From assembly GCA_037783545.1 (NCBI GenBank), contig JBBELK010001522.1, forward strand, positions 1 to 64,000: a DNA stretch of 64,000 bases, given 5' to 3'. Below, piece after piece: positions 24,871 to 35,700 of the stretch. The notes under the pieces are model-generated. The model made no database searches. It was not told the origin of the DNA and saw only the letters and a program-made list of their open reading frames with translations. Numbering within the stretch: the stretch's first letter is position 1; each line of letters starts with the position of its first letter. Both the position numbers and the translations under genes were made by a program. This DNA comes from Henricia sp. BOLD:AAB3569. Taxonomy: Eukaryota; Echinodermata; Asteroidea; Spinulosida; Echinasteridae.

Positions 24871-26394
24871 GCTCCACCCGTTTGTCTGTATCGGGCCATA
24901 GAGCGATTGAGATGCAAATAGATAAAACAAAAACGCAGGATGGATAAAATAAACTTATCGACCTGTAAAGGAAAGGCGCCTTTATTTGGTGTAAACCGAC
25001 ACGCAAAAAATTGAACAATCGCAAACACCTAAATTCACCAACCAAATTGATTTTGCCAATTTTCAGTATTGTTTCACTCTAGACAAAAACATATATTCGT
25101 GCCGCGTTCCCGTAAAGTGCACGGACAACAATCGCTTAAAAACGATACAGGTCGATTATTTTATCTAACAATTTCGAAATGGTGTTACCAGCGTCAACTA
25201 TTATGTGGACGTTTCTGAAGTGTAGAATAACAAAAGATATACTCAACGTACGTAATGCAACTATAAATTGTTCCCTATAGCCTATAGAAAAATTAACGTA
25301 TCCGAAGGTTTCGTACGTCAAATGACAGATTACGGAAGAGTTGATTCGAGGTCTACTTGTCCGTCGATTTTTCATCCGTCATGTCCGTTGTACGTACAAC
25401 AGCGCAATCAAAATACATCCACCATATAGTACCACAATTAAGATGGTTCGTTTGAAAAAAAATCCTATGGTGAATGTATTCTTTGTTTTGGAACATGTGT
25501 CTAAACTCAGGCGGCTGGATCGCTGCTATGAGCTAGCTTTGCTCGCGGAATTGGAAGGAACGGATGAAAATGGCGCGCGCGATGCGTGCTTCTCGTGTGT
25601 GTTGTGCTCAGCTCCGCATATGCGGTTGTTTAGATGCGTCGATAGTGTGAACCACTAGTGAAGACGTTAGTGTGTTTCGTGATGATTCATGATACACCAC
25701 AAAGAAAAAAAATGCATACAAATTATTCATCCATCACGAAAAAAGCGACAAATCCCCATAACCGGTATCCGTTTTTATGCTACGCGTATGGAGGCCGACA
25801 TCCGTTATTTACGCGTATGAAAACGTGTGTACTTCGGTTACGCATCACGAGAAGCGCATAGATCCGTATCGGTATCCGTGACGGTGCGAAACCTCCCTAA
25901 TATGCACACGTGAGGGCGCGCGACGTCTTTGTCTATGTGTCAGCTCACATTTATGCCTGGAATGAAGACTACGCACTCGACAAAGTGTGCAAGACGGAGC
26001 CGTTAATCATTTTTGTGTTCTAAAAATAACAAGCAAGGGGAATGTTTTCTTCAATGAAATTTGGCATAAACATAAACAACTATCTCCCCAAACTGTGTGT
26101 TGGTTTCACAAGTCTGTTTAGCAACATGAACTACCTTTTTTTGGGTCATAAATCTCACTATCAAACAAACATATTGCTGCGCCCCACTATAAATCTTTTA
26201 CAAATCGTTTTAACAAATGCATATCGTCAGAAAAGTATGCCTTTTTCCACGCATCTATTAAAAAAATGAATTGAACAATGTTGTGAGATTTTAGAGCGCA
26301 TTTTTCATGATGCGCCACTTCAGAGACAGCAAAAATCCGCTGTGAAACTAACCATTACCAGTGTACCCAGTGCGCGCGCGATGACGTCACTGAT
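24871..26394. other. Unique interior of the element, no gene seen
   Basis: The reading frames are short (at most about 105 codons at 25341-25658 on the plus strand), without recognisable domains and with no sign of splice-bounded continuity. A 14-bp palindrome GTTGTACGTACAAC lies at 25387-25400. I see nothing else that supports a feature. Confidence 0.55.
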
Positions 26395-26439
26395 TTCCAA
26401 GTCCCTACAATAGATAATCTAATTCCAATACATATACTT

Positions 26440-26663
26440 CCCACTTACACTTTTGTCGCAAATGTCGCTTTTCTATCACATCTTTCTCCTTCAAAAATTG
26501 CCTTCAGTTAGTGCACAAGATAACCATTCACGCGCGCGCAGCGCCCTCTGTTGTCACACTTACGCACAGACCGCTCGCTGCGTCATTTTGTGCATTACTT
26601 TACGCAGTAATTTATTATTTATTTATCTCAGAAATGCAACATTTGCGACAGAAATCTGTTGAT
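26440..26663. mobile_element. MITE-like inverted-repeat element, about 220 bp
   Basis: TGTCGCAAATGTCGC at 26454-26468 faces GCAACATTTGCGACA at 26636-26650. The 12-bp core TGTCGCAAATGT is perfect, and the similarity extends to roughly 30 bp at each end (CTTACACTTTTGTCGC against the reverse complement of GCGACAGAAATCTGTTGA). Size and structure fit a non-autonomous miniature transposon. The inverted locus at 23027-23062 resembles the same flanks without the insertion. Flanks read AATCTAATTCC and AATCTGTTGATTCC, which could be an imperfect duplication of about 10 bp. The superfamily is uncertain. Confidence 0.55.
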
Positions 26664-26664
26664 T

Positions 26665-26803
26665 CCAGGAGGTAATTTCATTCAAATCTTTATTCAATGT
26701 AGGCCTATACAAAAAAAATACAGCTTAGAACTGAATGATCTGTTTATTTCAGGAGGTAATTTCATTCAAGTCCTTGTTCAATGTATACAAAAAAAAAAAC
26801 CTT
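26665..26803. repeat. Two-copy direct repeat ending in A-runs
   Basis: CAGGAGGTAATTTCATTCAA followed by a TCTTTATTCAATGT / TCCTTGTTCAATGT segment and a run of A occurs at about 26666-26719 and again at about 26750-26800, a spacing of about 84 bp. The first copy has an extra AGGCC in the TATAC segment. The A-runs at the ends suggest slippage or a tandem duplication of a small tail-bearing element. Confidence 0.7.
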
Positions 26804-27110
26804 TTTTCATGCTATAAATAAAATCTTAATTCTATTTCAGAAGCTGTCAAGTTCAAACCCCACCATACCGTCATCTCGCGACACGATGTAGAGAATGTTG
26901 CGAAGATAAATCAAGTGGCCGACCGAGAAATCGCAAGGAGTGGAGCTCAGAGCTGAGATTGCTGCATAACGAGATTAAAGGATCTTGACCAGAGAACTTT
27001 TTTCTGACGTACCACACCCCTCACACTTACCTTTCGGGTGATGAGATTTTTACACCATATTTTGTCATATTTTTCTGTTTATCATTCTTAAATTTCGCAT
27101 TCTCAATCTG

Positions 27111-27726
27111 TAAAGTAAATGTTGGCATAGTCGCCATGTCCGCGTGATGTCGCCACCCTATTCATAAGCCATTGTTCATCAATACGTGACTTTACGGTTC
27201 CCCCACAATTCACTGCGCACGGTAGATGGCGCAGTGCATGATGGTATGCAATTCTAGTACACATCGCCTCGGCCCCTACGGCTTTATTGCTCAAGTGAAT
27301 GGGAATACAATGACCGTGCACGGTGCAAGATGCGTTGAGTGCGTGGGCATCTTCTCGGTACACTCGGTGCGTTGTGCACTGTCATTGTATCGCGTTATCG
27401 GAGTATAAACATTATGACAACCCGTGTCAGTTTTTCACGACGATATAATCCCAAAACAAACATACAGTAGGTTGAATTTGTATCCGAGGTCTATATTACC
27501 AGTGAAAATTTGTCACGTTTTACAAGTTTGAAGCGACCGAGTACTGTCAATTCTCATTCACTTGTGCAATAAAGCTGTGAGCGCAGAGACGATGTGTACT
27601 AGAATTGCATCCCATCATGCACTGTGCCATGTTCTGCGCGCAGTGAATTATGGGGGAACCGTAAAGGCATGTATAGGGTGGCGATGTCACGGACCTTATG
27701 ACTATGCCGACATTTATGTTACCTTT
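27111..27726. mobile_element. Fold-back element with arms of about 180-195 bp
   Basis: The left arm (about 27111-27306) matches the reverse complement of the right arm (about 27545-27726) over nearly its whole length. Shared landmarks are GGCATAGTC, TCGCCACCCTAT, TTTACGGTTCCCCCA, AATTCACTGCGC, CAGTGCATGATGG, TGCAATTCTAGTACACATCG, GCTTTATTGC and AAGTGAATG. The left arm carries about 20 extra bases near 27165-27190. A spacer of about 240 bp separates the arms. This is the architecture of a fold-back or long-TIR non-autonomous transposon. Arms look roughly 80 percent identical by eye, so it is not recent. I could not settle a target duplication. Confidence 0.8.
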
Positions 27727-27789
27727 TCAAAGATGTCATAAGAAAAGATCACCATGCACGGACACCCTCTGGGACCTCATACACTAAAC

Positions 27790-28052
27790 TAGGAATGGGA
27801 ATTTACGGTTAATTCAAAAACCAGTTTGTAATTCTTTCAAGTGTTGGTTAATCGGTTAACCGTTCGGTCGACACCAAGGATTGTTGCTGGTGTTTATACC
27901 GCATATAAACTTATTTCAATTTCAAGAAGTCATTACAAACAACCCTCTGAAAACTATTGTAAATTCTTCAAAATTGGGTTTCGTTTAAACTTTACGGAAA
28001 AACCGGTTTTCAATTTTCTTTCGGTTAACCGGTTAAACGCATCCCATCCCTA
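27790..28052. mobile_element. hAT-type MITE, 263 bp, with 8-bp target duplication
   Basis: The ends are TAGGAATGGGA (27790-27800) and TCCCATCCCTA (28042-28052), an 11-bp inverted repeat with one mismatch. Flanking 8-mers are CACTAAAC (27782-27789) and CAGTAAAC (28053-28060), 7 of 8 identical. An 8-bp duplication with short TIRs is the hAT superfamily pattern. Subterminal GGTTAAC and AACCGGTT motifs occur at both sides (27855, 28023, 28013), as expected for transposase-binding repeats. There is no coding capacity: the plus-strand frame that starts at 27841 is incidental. Confidence 0.75.
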
Positions 28053-28220
28053 CAGTAAACGTAAATTCATGACACTTTACCTCCCATTTTTATTATAGGT
28101 TTGAACAACGAAATCCTGGATGTCCGTGTGCAGGTTAAATAACCAAAGGAGAACCTTGTGCATAACGAGTATAACAAAAAATATTACCCACTAAAAATAA
28201 AATACCAATTTAAAAAAAAA

Positions 28221-28420
28221 TGACAATTGCAGCGATGCCACATGGTATGGGCGCCGCCATTTGTCTAAATACTGCCTGGGCTAGAATGACTTTTTGCGTA
28301 CAACTTTGTTGACTGTATTGTCATAGGAATGAATTAAAATGCACAAAGATGTCATTCTTTTCCCAGTCATCAGACAAAATGGCAGTGCCCATAGTGCGGC
28401 GATTCGCTAAAATTGCCACT
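28221..28420. mobile_element. Hairpin-type MITE, about 200 bp
   Basis: The arms are about 28221-28300 and about 28338-28420. The left arm has GACAATT..AGCGA, ATGGTATGGGCGCCGCCATT, TGTCTAAATACTGCCTGGG and AGAATGAC. The right arm in reverse complement has GGCAATT..AGCGA, TATGGGCACTGCCATTTTGT, CTGATGACTGGG and AGAATGAC. The whole element can fold into one long imperfect hairpin, the structure of many short non-autonomous DNA transposons. The target duplication is not resolved. Confidence 0.7.
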
Positions 28421-28809
28421 CTTTGTGAAGGTCGTATCCGCTTTTCAGTGACAAATGTAACTGTGATGATTTTGTTACTGCAAATGATATACATTTAATT
28501 GGCCTTTAATACTCCTGGCCAGGTTGTAACAAAAACACCAATGTCACACTTTAAGGCTCACAATTTATAGAATTAACCTTTTCATAACTTGCAGTACATT
28601 GTACATGTATTTACATTTTTTTGATCCATTTTTGATAAACCTTTTACTCGGTCAATATAACTGAAATGGTGCTGTGAACCTATACTATTATAAGCTTCTT
28701 TTTTTTATCTGTAGTAGTTGCTAAACACTTGCGTTACTAAACATTTCAACGGTGATTTTGCATCATACCAAACATTATTCTTTGTAATAAATTGTTATCA
28801 AAGTATATA

Positions 28810-28924
28810 CAGTCGAACACTGATAATACAAAGCAATGCTTTTTTCAAGACTGATAATACAAGATTACTGTTAAGACAAGGATTTTCAAAGTCGCAAGGA
28901 CCTTGTATTAATAGTGTTCGACTG
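28810..28924. mobile_element. Tc1/mariner- or pogo-type MITE, 115 bp, TA-flanked
   Basis: It begins CAGTCGAACACTGATAATAC at 28810 and ends with the inverted counterpart TTGTATTAATAGTGTTCGAC..G at 28924. It is flanked by TA at 28808-28809 and 28925-28926. Terminal CAGTCGAAC-type ends with a TA duplication are typical of pogo/Tigger and mariner-derived miniature elements. The motif CTGATAATACAA occurs again internally near 28850. There is no coding capacity. Confidence 0.8.
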
Positions 28925-29110
28925 TATTTTTCAATATTTTTAACGTGCTCTAGTTTCTGCTCTGCTGCCGTCGTCATGACCTTCTACATAATGTACAAAT
29001 GGTTAATAGCAATGTGTTTTGTCATTTTTGAATACATTCAAAATACATGTAAACAGACGGAATATTCTGATATGATGTTCAATTTCTGGTTGTTATGGTT
29101 TGCCATGTTT

Positions 29111-29160
29111 AGGAGGGTTGGGTGTGGTTGGGGGCGGGGTGGGGGGGGGGGGGGGGGGTG
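29111..29160 (+). repeat. G-rich tract with an 18-G run
   Basis: GGAGGGTTGGGTGTGGTTGG leads into GGGCGGGGT and then 18 consecutive G (29141-29158). The many G-runs could form a quadruplex. The exact run length is uncertain because homopolymers this long are often misread. It marks the start of the right subterminal repeat region of the 7.7-kb element. Confidence 0.85.
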
Positions 29161-29180
29161 TGCAGTGTGCAGTCAACATG

Positions 29181-29619
29181 TTGGCAGCTACCCTGTATAA
29201 AGGTTGGGAAATGGTTGGTACCATGTTGGCCCCACGTTGTTCCTACGTCGGTTTAGTGTGGGCACATTGTTGGGTTAAGGGTGGCCAGACGTTGGCCCGA
29301 CGTCATCTTTAAATGATGCATATAAGGCTAACGTTGGCCCAACATTGTTTCAACGTTGGGCCGATGTCTCTTGCCGACGTTGGCAGCTACCCTGAATAAA
29401 GGTTGGGGAATGGTTGGTACCATGTTGGCCCAACGTTTGACACTAGTATTACAGGTGGTGCCATTGTTGGCCCCACGTTGTTCCTACGTCGGTTGAGTGT
29501 GGGCATGTTGTTGGGTGAAGGGTGGCCAGACGTTGGCCCAACGTCAACTCTAAATGATACAAAAAAGGCTAACGTTGGCCCAACATTGTTTCAACGTTGG
29601 GCCGATGTCTCTTGCCGAC
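29181..29619. repeat. Right subterminal tandem pair, units of 199 and 240 bp
   Basis: Two direct units start with TTGGCAGCTACCCTG at 29181 and 29380. Both contain AGGTTGGG, TGGTTGGTACCATGTTGGCC, CACGTTGTTCCTACGTCGGT, GGGTGGCCAGACGTTGGCCC, GGCTAACGTTGGCCCAACAT and TGTCTCTTGCCGACGTTGGC. The second unit has about 41 extra bases around TTTGACACTAGTATTACAGG (29437-29456). The units are dense in GTTGGCCCAACG palindromes, matching the left end. Confidence 0.88.
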
Positions 29620-29706
29620 GTTGGCCCGTCGTAACCTTGATGAGCAAAATCACGCTGGCCCAACGTCATTGGCCCACATTGGGCCAACGCGGAAGCACAC
29701 ATGGTC

Positions 29707-29739
29707 CCAACGTTGGCCCGACGTCGTGGTGTTATCAGG
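29707..29739 (-). repeat. Right terminal inverted repeat, 33 bp
   Basis: Ends GGTGTTATCAGG at 29739; the reverse complement equals 22041-22073 over all 33 bases. It is followed directly by the second GAAC target copy and by satellite in the phase expected from the left flank. Confidence 0.95.
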
Positions 29740-32700
29740 GAACATTTTTCGACCTCCAAATTTGCCGACGTTTGGACCACACTTTGACCAAATTGCCGAG
29801 CCAAACTGCGGTGCGTTAACGACAGTCCGAATGACTGAGCATGCGCACAACTCAGGAGTACCCCAAAGAGGTGTGTACAGACAGCCACGGTTTGCGTGAG
29901 AGCAGTCAGGAAGCCTCAACCCAGTTTTTTCTAAACTTTGAAATTTCTCTGCCATTTCCCGGCGAAAGTCTGTCAATTTTTTATGACAAGTGCGCAATAT
30001 AGAGAGTTTAGGGCATGCAAAATTTGAAGTTCGTCGGAACATTTTTCGACCTCCAAATTTGCCGACGTTTGAACCACACTTTGACCAAATTGCCGAGCCA
30101 AACTGCGGTGCGTTAACGACAGTCCGAATGACTGAGCATGCGCACAACTCAGGAGTACCCCAAAGAGGTGTATACAGACAGCCACGGTTTGCGTGAGAGC
30201 AGTCAGGAAGCCTCAACACAGTTTTTTCTAAACTTTGAAATTTCTCTGCCATTTCCCGGCGAAAGTCTGTCAATTTTTTATGACAAGTGCGCAATATAGA
30301 GAGTTTAGGGCATGCAAAATTTGAAGTTCGTCGGAACATTTTTCGACCTCCAAATTTGCCGACGTTTGGACCACACTTTGACCAAATTGCCGAGCCAAAC
30401 TGCGGTGCGTTAACGACAGTCCGAATGACTGAGCATGCGCACAACTCAGGAGTACCCCAAAGAGGTGTGTACAGACAGCCACGGTTTGCGTGAGAGCAGT
30501 CAGGAAGCCTCAACCCAGTTTTTTCTAAACTTTGAAATTTCTCTGCCATTTCCCGGCGAAAGTCTATCAATTTTTTATGACAAGTGCGCAATATAGAGAG
30601 TTTAGGGCATGCAAAATTTGAAGTTCGTCGGAACATTTTTCGACCTCCAAATTTGCCGACGTTTGGACCACACTTTGACCAAATTGCCGAGCCAAACTGC
30701 GGTGCGTTAACGACAGTCCGAATGACTGAGAATGCGCACAACTCAGGAGTACCCCAAAGAGGTGTGTACAGACAGCCACGGTTTGCGTGAGAGCAGTCAG
30801 GAAGCCTCAACCCAGTTTTTTCTAAACTTTGAAATTTCTCTGCCATTTCCCGGCGAAAGTCTGTCAATTTTTTATGACAAGTGCGCAATATAGAGAGTTT
30901 AGGGCATGCAAAATTTGAAGTTCGTCGGAACATTTTTCGACCTCCAAATTTGCCGACGTTTGGACCACACTTTGACCAAATTGCCGAGCCAAACTGCGGT
31001 GCGTTAACGACAATCCGAATGACTGAGCATGCGCACAACTCAGGAGTACCCCAAAGAGGTGTGTACAGACAGCCACGGTTTGCGTGAGAGCAGTCAGGAA
31101 GCCTCAACCCAGTTTTTTCTAAACTTTGAAATTTCTCTGCCATTTCCCGGCGAAAGTCTGTCAATTTTTTATGACAAGTGCGCAATATAGAGAGTTTAGG
31201 GCATGCAAAATTTGAAGTTCGTCGGAACATTTTTCGACCTCCAAATTTGCCGACGTTTGGACCACACTTTGACCAAATTGCCGAGCCAAACTGCGGTGCG
31301 TTAACGACAGTCCGAATGACTGAGCATGCGCACAACTCAGGAGTACCCCAAAGAGGTGTGTACAGACAGCCACGGTTTGCGTGAGAGCAGTCAGGAAGCC
31401 TCAACACAGTTTTTTCTAAACTTTGAAATTTCTCTGCCATTTCCCGGCGAAAGTCTGTCAATTTTTTATGACAAGTGCGCAATATAGAGAGTTTAGGGCA
31501 TGCAAAATTTGAAGTTCGTCGGAACATTTTTCGACCTCCAAATTTGCCGACGTTTGGACCACACTTTGACCAAATTGCCGAGCCAAACTGCGGTGCGTTA
31601 ACGACAGTCCGAATGACTGAGCATGCGCACAACTCAGGAGTACCCCAAAGAGGTGTGTACAGACAGCCACGGTTTGCGTGAGAGCAGTCAGGAAGCCTCA
31701 ACCCAGTTTTTTCTAAACTTTGAAATTTCTCTGCCATTTCCCGGCGAAAGTCTGTCAATTTTTTATGACAAGTGCGCAATATAGAGAGTTTAGGGCATGC
31801 AAAATTTGAAGTTCGTCGGAACATTTTTCGACCTCCAAATTTGCCGACGTTTGGACCACACTTTGACCAAATTGCCGAGCCAAACTGCGGTGCGTTAACG
31901 ACAGTCCGAATGACTGAGCATGCGCACAACTCAGGAGTACCCCAAAGAGGTGTGTACAGACAGCCACGGTTTGCGTGAGAGCAGTCAGGAAGCCTCAACC
32001 CAGTTTTTTCTAAACTTTGAAATTTCTCTGCCATTTCCCGGCGAAAGTCTATCAATTTTTTATGACAAGTGCGCAATATAGAGAGTTTAGGGCATGCAAA
32101 ATTTGAAGTTCGTCGGAACATTTTTCGACCTCCAAATTTGCCGGCGTTTGGACCACACTTTGACCAAATTGCCGAGCCAAACTGCGGTGCGTTAACGACA
32201 GTCCGAATGACTGAGCATGCGCACAACTCAGGAGTACCCAAAAGAGGTGTGTACAGACAGCCACGGTTTGCGTGAGAGCAGTCAGGAAGCCTCAACCCAG
32301 TTTTTTCTAAACTTTGAAATTTCTCTGCCATTTCCCGGCGAAAGTCTCTCAATTTTTTATGACAAGTGCGCAATATAGAGAGTTTAGGGCATGCAAAATT
32401 TGAAGTTCGTCGGAACATTTTTCGACCTCCAAATTTGCCGACGTTTGGACCACACTTTGACCAAATTGCCGAGCCAAACTGCGGTGCGTTAACGACAGTC
32501 CGAATGACTGAGCATGCGCACAACTCAGGAGTACCCAAAGAGGTGTGTACAGACAGCCACGGTTTGCGTGAGAGCAGTCAGGAAGCCTCAACCCAGTTTT
32601 TTCTAAACTTTGAAATTTCTCTGCCATTTCCCGGCGAAAGTCTGTCAATTTTTTATGACAAGTGCGCAATATAGAGAGTTTAGGGCATGCAAAATTTGAA

Positions 32701-35700
32701 GTTCGTCGGAACATTTTTCGACCTCCAAATTTGCCGACGTTTGGACCACACTTTGACCAAATTGCCGAGCCAAACTGCGGTGCGTTAACGACAGTCCGAA
32801 TGACTGAGCATGCGCACAACTCAGGAGTACCCCAAAGAGGTGTGTACAGACAGCCACGGTTTGCGTGAGAGCAGTCAGGAAGCCTCAACCCATTTTTTTC
32901 TAAACTTTGAAATTTCTCTGCCATTTCCCGGCGAAAGTCTGCCAATTTTTTATGACAAGTGCGCAATATAGAGAGTTTAGGGCATGCAAAATTTGAAGTT
33001 CGTCGGAACATTTTTCGACCTCCAAATTTGCCGACGTTTGGACCACACTTTGACCAAATTGCCGAGCCAAACTGCGGTGCGTTAACGACAGTCCGAATGA
33101 CTGAGCATGCGCACAACTCAGGAGTACCCCAAAGAGGTGTGTACAGACAGCCACGGTTTGCGTGAGAGCAGTCAGGAAGCCTCAACACAGTTTTTTCTAA
33201 ACTTTGAAATTTCTCTGCCATTTCCCGGCGAAAGTCTGTCAATTTTTTATGACAAGTGCGCAATATAGAGAGTTTAGGGCATGCAAAATTTGAAGTTCGT
33301 CGGAACATTTTTCGACCTCCAAATTTGCCGACGTTTGGACCACACTTTGACCAAATTGCCGAGCCAAACTGCGGTGCGTTAACGACAGTCCGAATGACTG
33401 AGCATGCGCACAACTCAGGAGTACCCCAAAGAGGTGTGTACAGACAGCCACGGTTTGCGTGAGAGCAGTCAGGAAGCCTCAACCCAGTTTTTTCTAAACT
33501 TTGAAATTTCTCTGCCATTTCCTGGCGAAAGTCAGTCAATTTTTTATGACAAGTGCGCAATATAGAGAGTTTAGGGCATGCAAAATTTGAAGTTCGTCGG
33601 AACATTTTTCGACCTCCAAATTTGCCGACGTTTGGACCACACTTTGACCAAATTGCCGAGCCAAACTGCGGTGCGTTAACGACAGTCCGAATGACTGAGC
33701 ATGCGCACAACTCAGGAGTACCCCAAAGAGGTGTGTACAGACAGCCACGGTTTGCGTGAGAGCAGTCAGGAAGCCTCAACCCAGTTTTTTCTAAACTTTG
33801 AAATTTCTCTGCCATTTCCCGGCGAAAGTCTGTCAATTTTTTATGACAAGTGCGCAATATAGAGAGTTTAGGGCATGCAAAATTTGAAGTTCGTCGGAAC
33901 ATTTTTCGACCTCCAAATTTGCCGACGTTTGGACCACACTTTGACCAAATTGCCGAGCCAAACTGCGGTGCGTTAACGACAGTCCGAATGACTGAGCATG
34001 CGCACAACTCAGGAGTACCCCAAAGAGGTGTGTACAGACAGCCACGGTTTGCGTGAGAGCAGTCAGGAAGCCTCAACCCAGTTTTTTCTAAACTTTGAAA
34101 TTTCTCTGCCATTTCCCGGCGAAAGTCTCTCAAATTTTTATGACAAGTGCGCAATATAGAGAGTTTAGGGCATGCAAAATTTGAAGTTCGTCGGAACATT
34201 TTTCGACCTCCAAATTTGCCGACGTTTGGACCACACTTTGACCAAATTGCCGAGCCAAACTGCGGTGCGTTAACGACAGTCCGAATGACTGAGCATGCGC
34301 ACAACTCAGGAGTACCCCAAAGAGGTGTGTACAGACAGCCACGGTTTGCGTGAGAGCAGTCAGGAAGCCTCAACCCAGTTTTTTCTAAACTTTGAAATTT
34401 CTCTGCCATTTCCCGGCGAAAGTCTGTCAATTTTTTATGACAAGTGCGCAATATAGAGAGTTTAGGGCATGCAAAATTTGAAGTTCGTCGGAACATTTTT
34501 CGACCTCCAAATTTGCCGACGTTTGGACCACACTTTGACCAAATTGCCGAGCCAAACTGCGGTGCGTTAACGACAGTCCGAATGACTGAGCATGCGCACA
34601 ACTCAGGAGTACCCCAAAGAGGTGTGTACAGACAGCCACGGTTTGCGTGAGAGCAGTCAGGAAGCCTCAACCCAGTTTTTTCTAAACTTTGAAATTTCTC
34701 TGCCATTTCCCGGCGAAAGTCTGTCAATTTTTTATGACAAGTGCGCAATATAGAGAGTTTAGGGCATGCAAAATTTGAAGTTCGTCGGAACATTTTTCGA
34801 CCTCCAAATTTGCCGACGTTTGGACCACACTTTTACCAAATTGCCGAGCCAAACTGCGGTGCGTTAACGACAGTCCGAATGACTGAGCATGCGCACAACT
34901 CAGGAGTACCCCAAAGAGGTGTGTACAGACAGCCACGGTTTGCGTGAGAGCAGTCAGGAAGCCTCAACACAGTTTTTTCTAAACTTTGAAATTTCTCTGC
35001 CATTTCCCGGCGAAAGTCTGTCAATTTTTTATGACAAGTGCGCAATATAGAGAGTTTAGGGCATGCAAAATTTGAAGTTCGTCGGAACATTTTTCGACCT
35101 CCAAATTTGCCGACGTTTGGACCACACTTTGACCAAATTGCCGAGCCAAACTGCGGTGCGTTAACGACAGTCCGAATGACTGAGCATGCGCACAACTCAG
35201 GAGTACCCCAAAGAGGTGTGTACAGACAGCCACGGTTTGCGTGAGAGCAGTCAGGAAGCCTCAACCCAGTTTTTTCTAAACTTTGAAATTTCTCTGCCAT
35301 TTCCCGGCGAAAGTCTGTCAATTTTTTATGACAAGTGCGCAATATAGAGAGTTTAGGGCATGCAAAATTTGAAGTTCGTCGGAACATTTTTCGACCTCCA
35401 AATTTGCCGACGTTTGGACCACACTTTGACCAAATTGCCGAGCCAAACTGCGGTGCGTTAACGACAGTCCGAATGACTGAGCATGCGCACAACTCAGGAG
35501 TACCCCAAAGAGGTGTGTACAGACAGCCACGGTTTGCGTGAGAGCAGTCAGGAAGCCTCAACCCAGTTTTTTCTAAACTTTGAAATTTCTCTGCCATTTC
35601 CCGGCGAAAGTCTGTCAATTTTTTATGACAAGTGCGCAATATAGAGAGTTTAGGGCATGCAAAATTTGAAGTTCGTCGGAACATTTTTCGACCTCCAAAT

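Larger units (their letters stand above)
22041..29739. mobile_element. 7.7-kb TIR element inserted in the satellite, no transposase seen
   Basis: The ends are perfect 33-bp inverted repeats (22041-22073 and 29707-29739) beginning CCTGATAACACCACGACGTC. The satellite resumes in phase, and GAAC is duplicated at 22037-22040 and 29740-29743, so this is a clean transposition event. Inside each end are many GTTGGCCCAACGTTGG-type subterminal repeats, about 200 bp on the left and 550 bp on the right. The interior is AT-rich and broken by stops, with no frame above about 160 codons and no transposase, reverse transcriptase or helicase motif that I can recognise. It therefore looks non-autonomous, and it has been a target for nested elements. 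A 4-bp target site occurs in several DNA transposon superfamilies and I cannot assign one. Because GAAC starts with G and ends with C, the repeat could equally be read as 34 bp with a 2-bp AA duplication. Confidence 0.92.

Noticed and set aside
28718..29200. 160-codon plus-strand frame in the 7.7-kb element
   Set aside because: It crosses the TA-flanked MITE and ends in the poly-G tract (poly-glycine). No conserved motif is visible.
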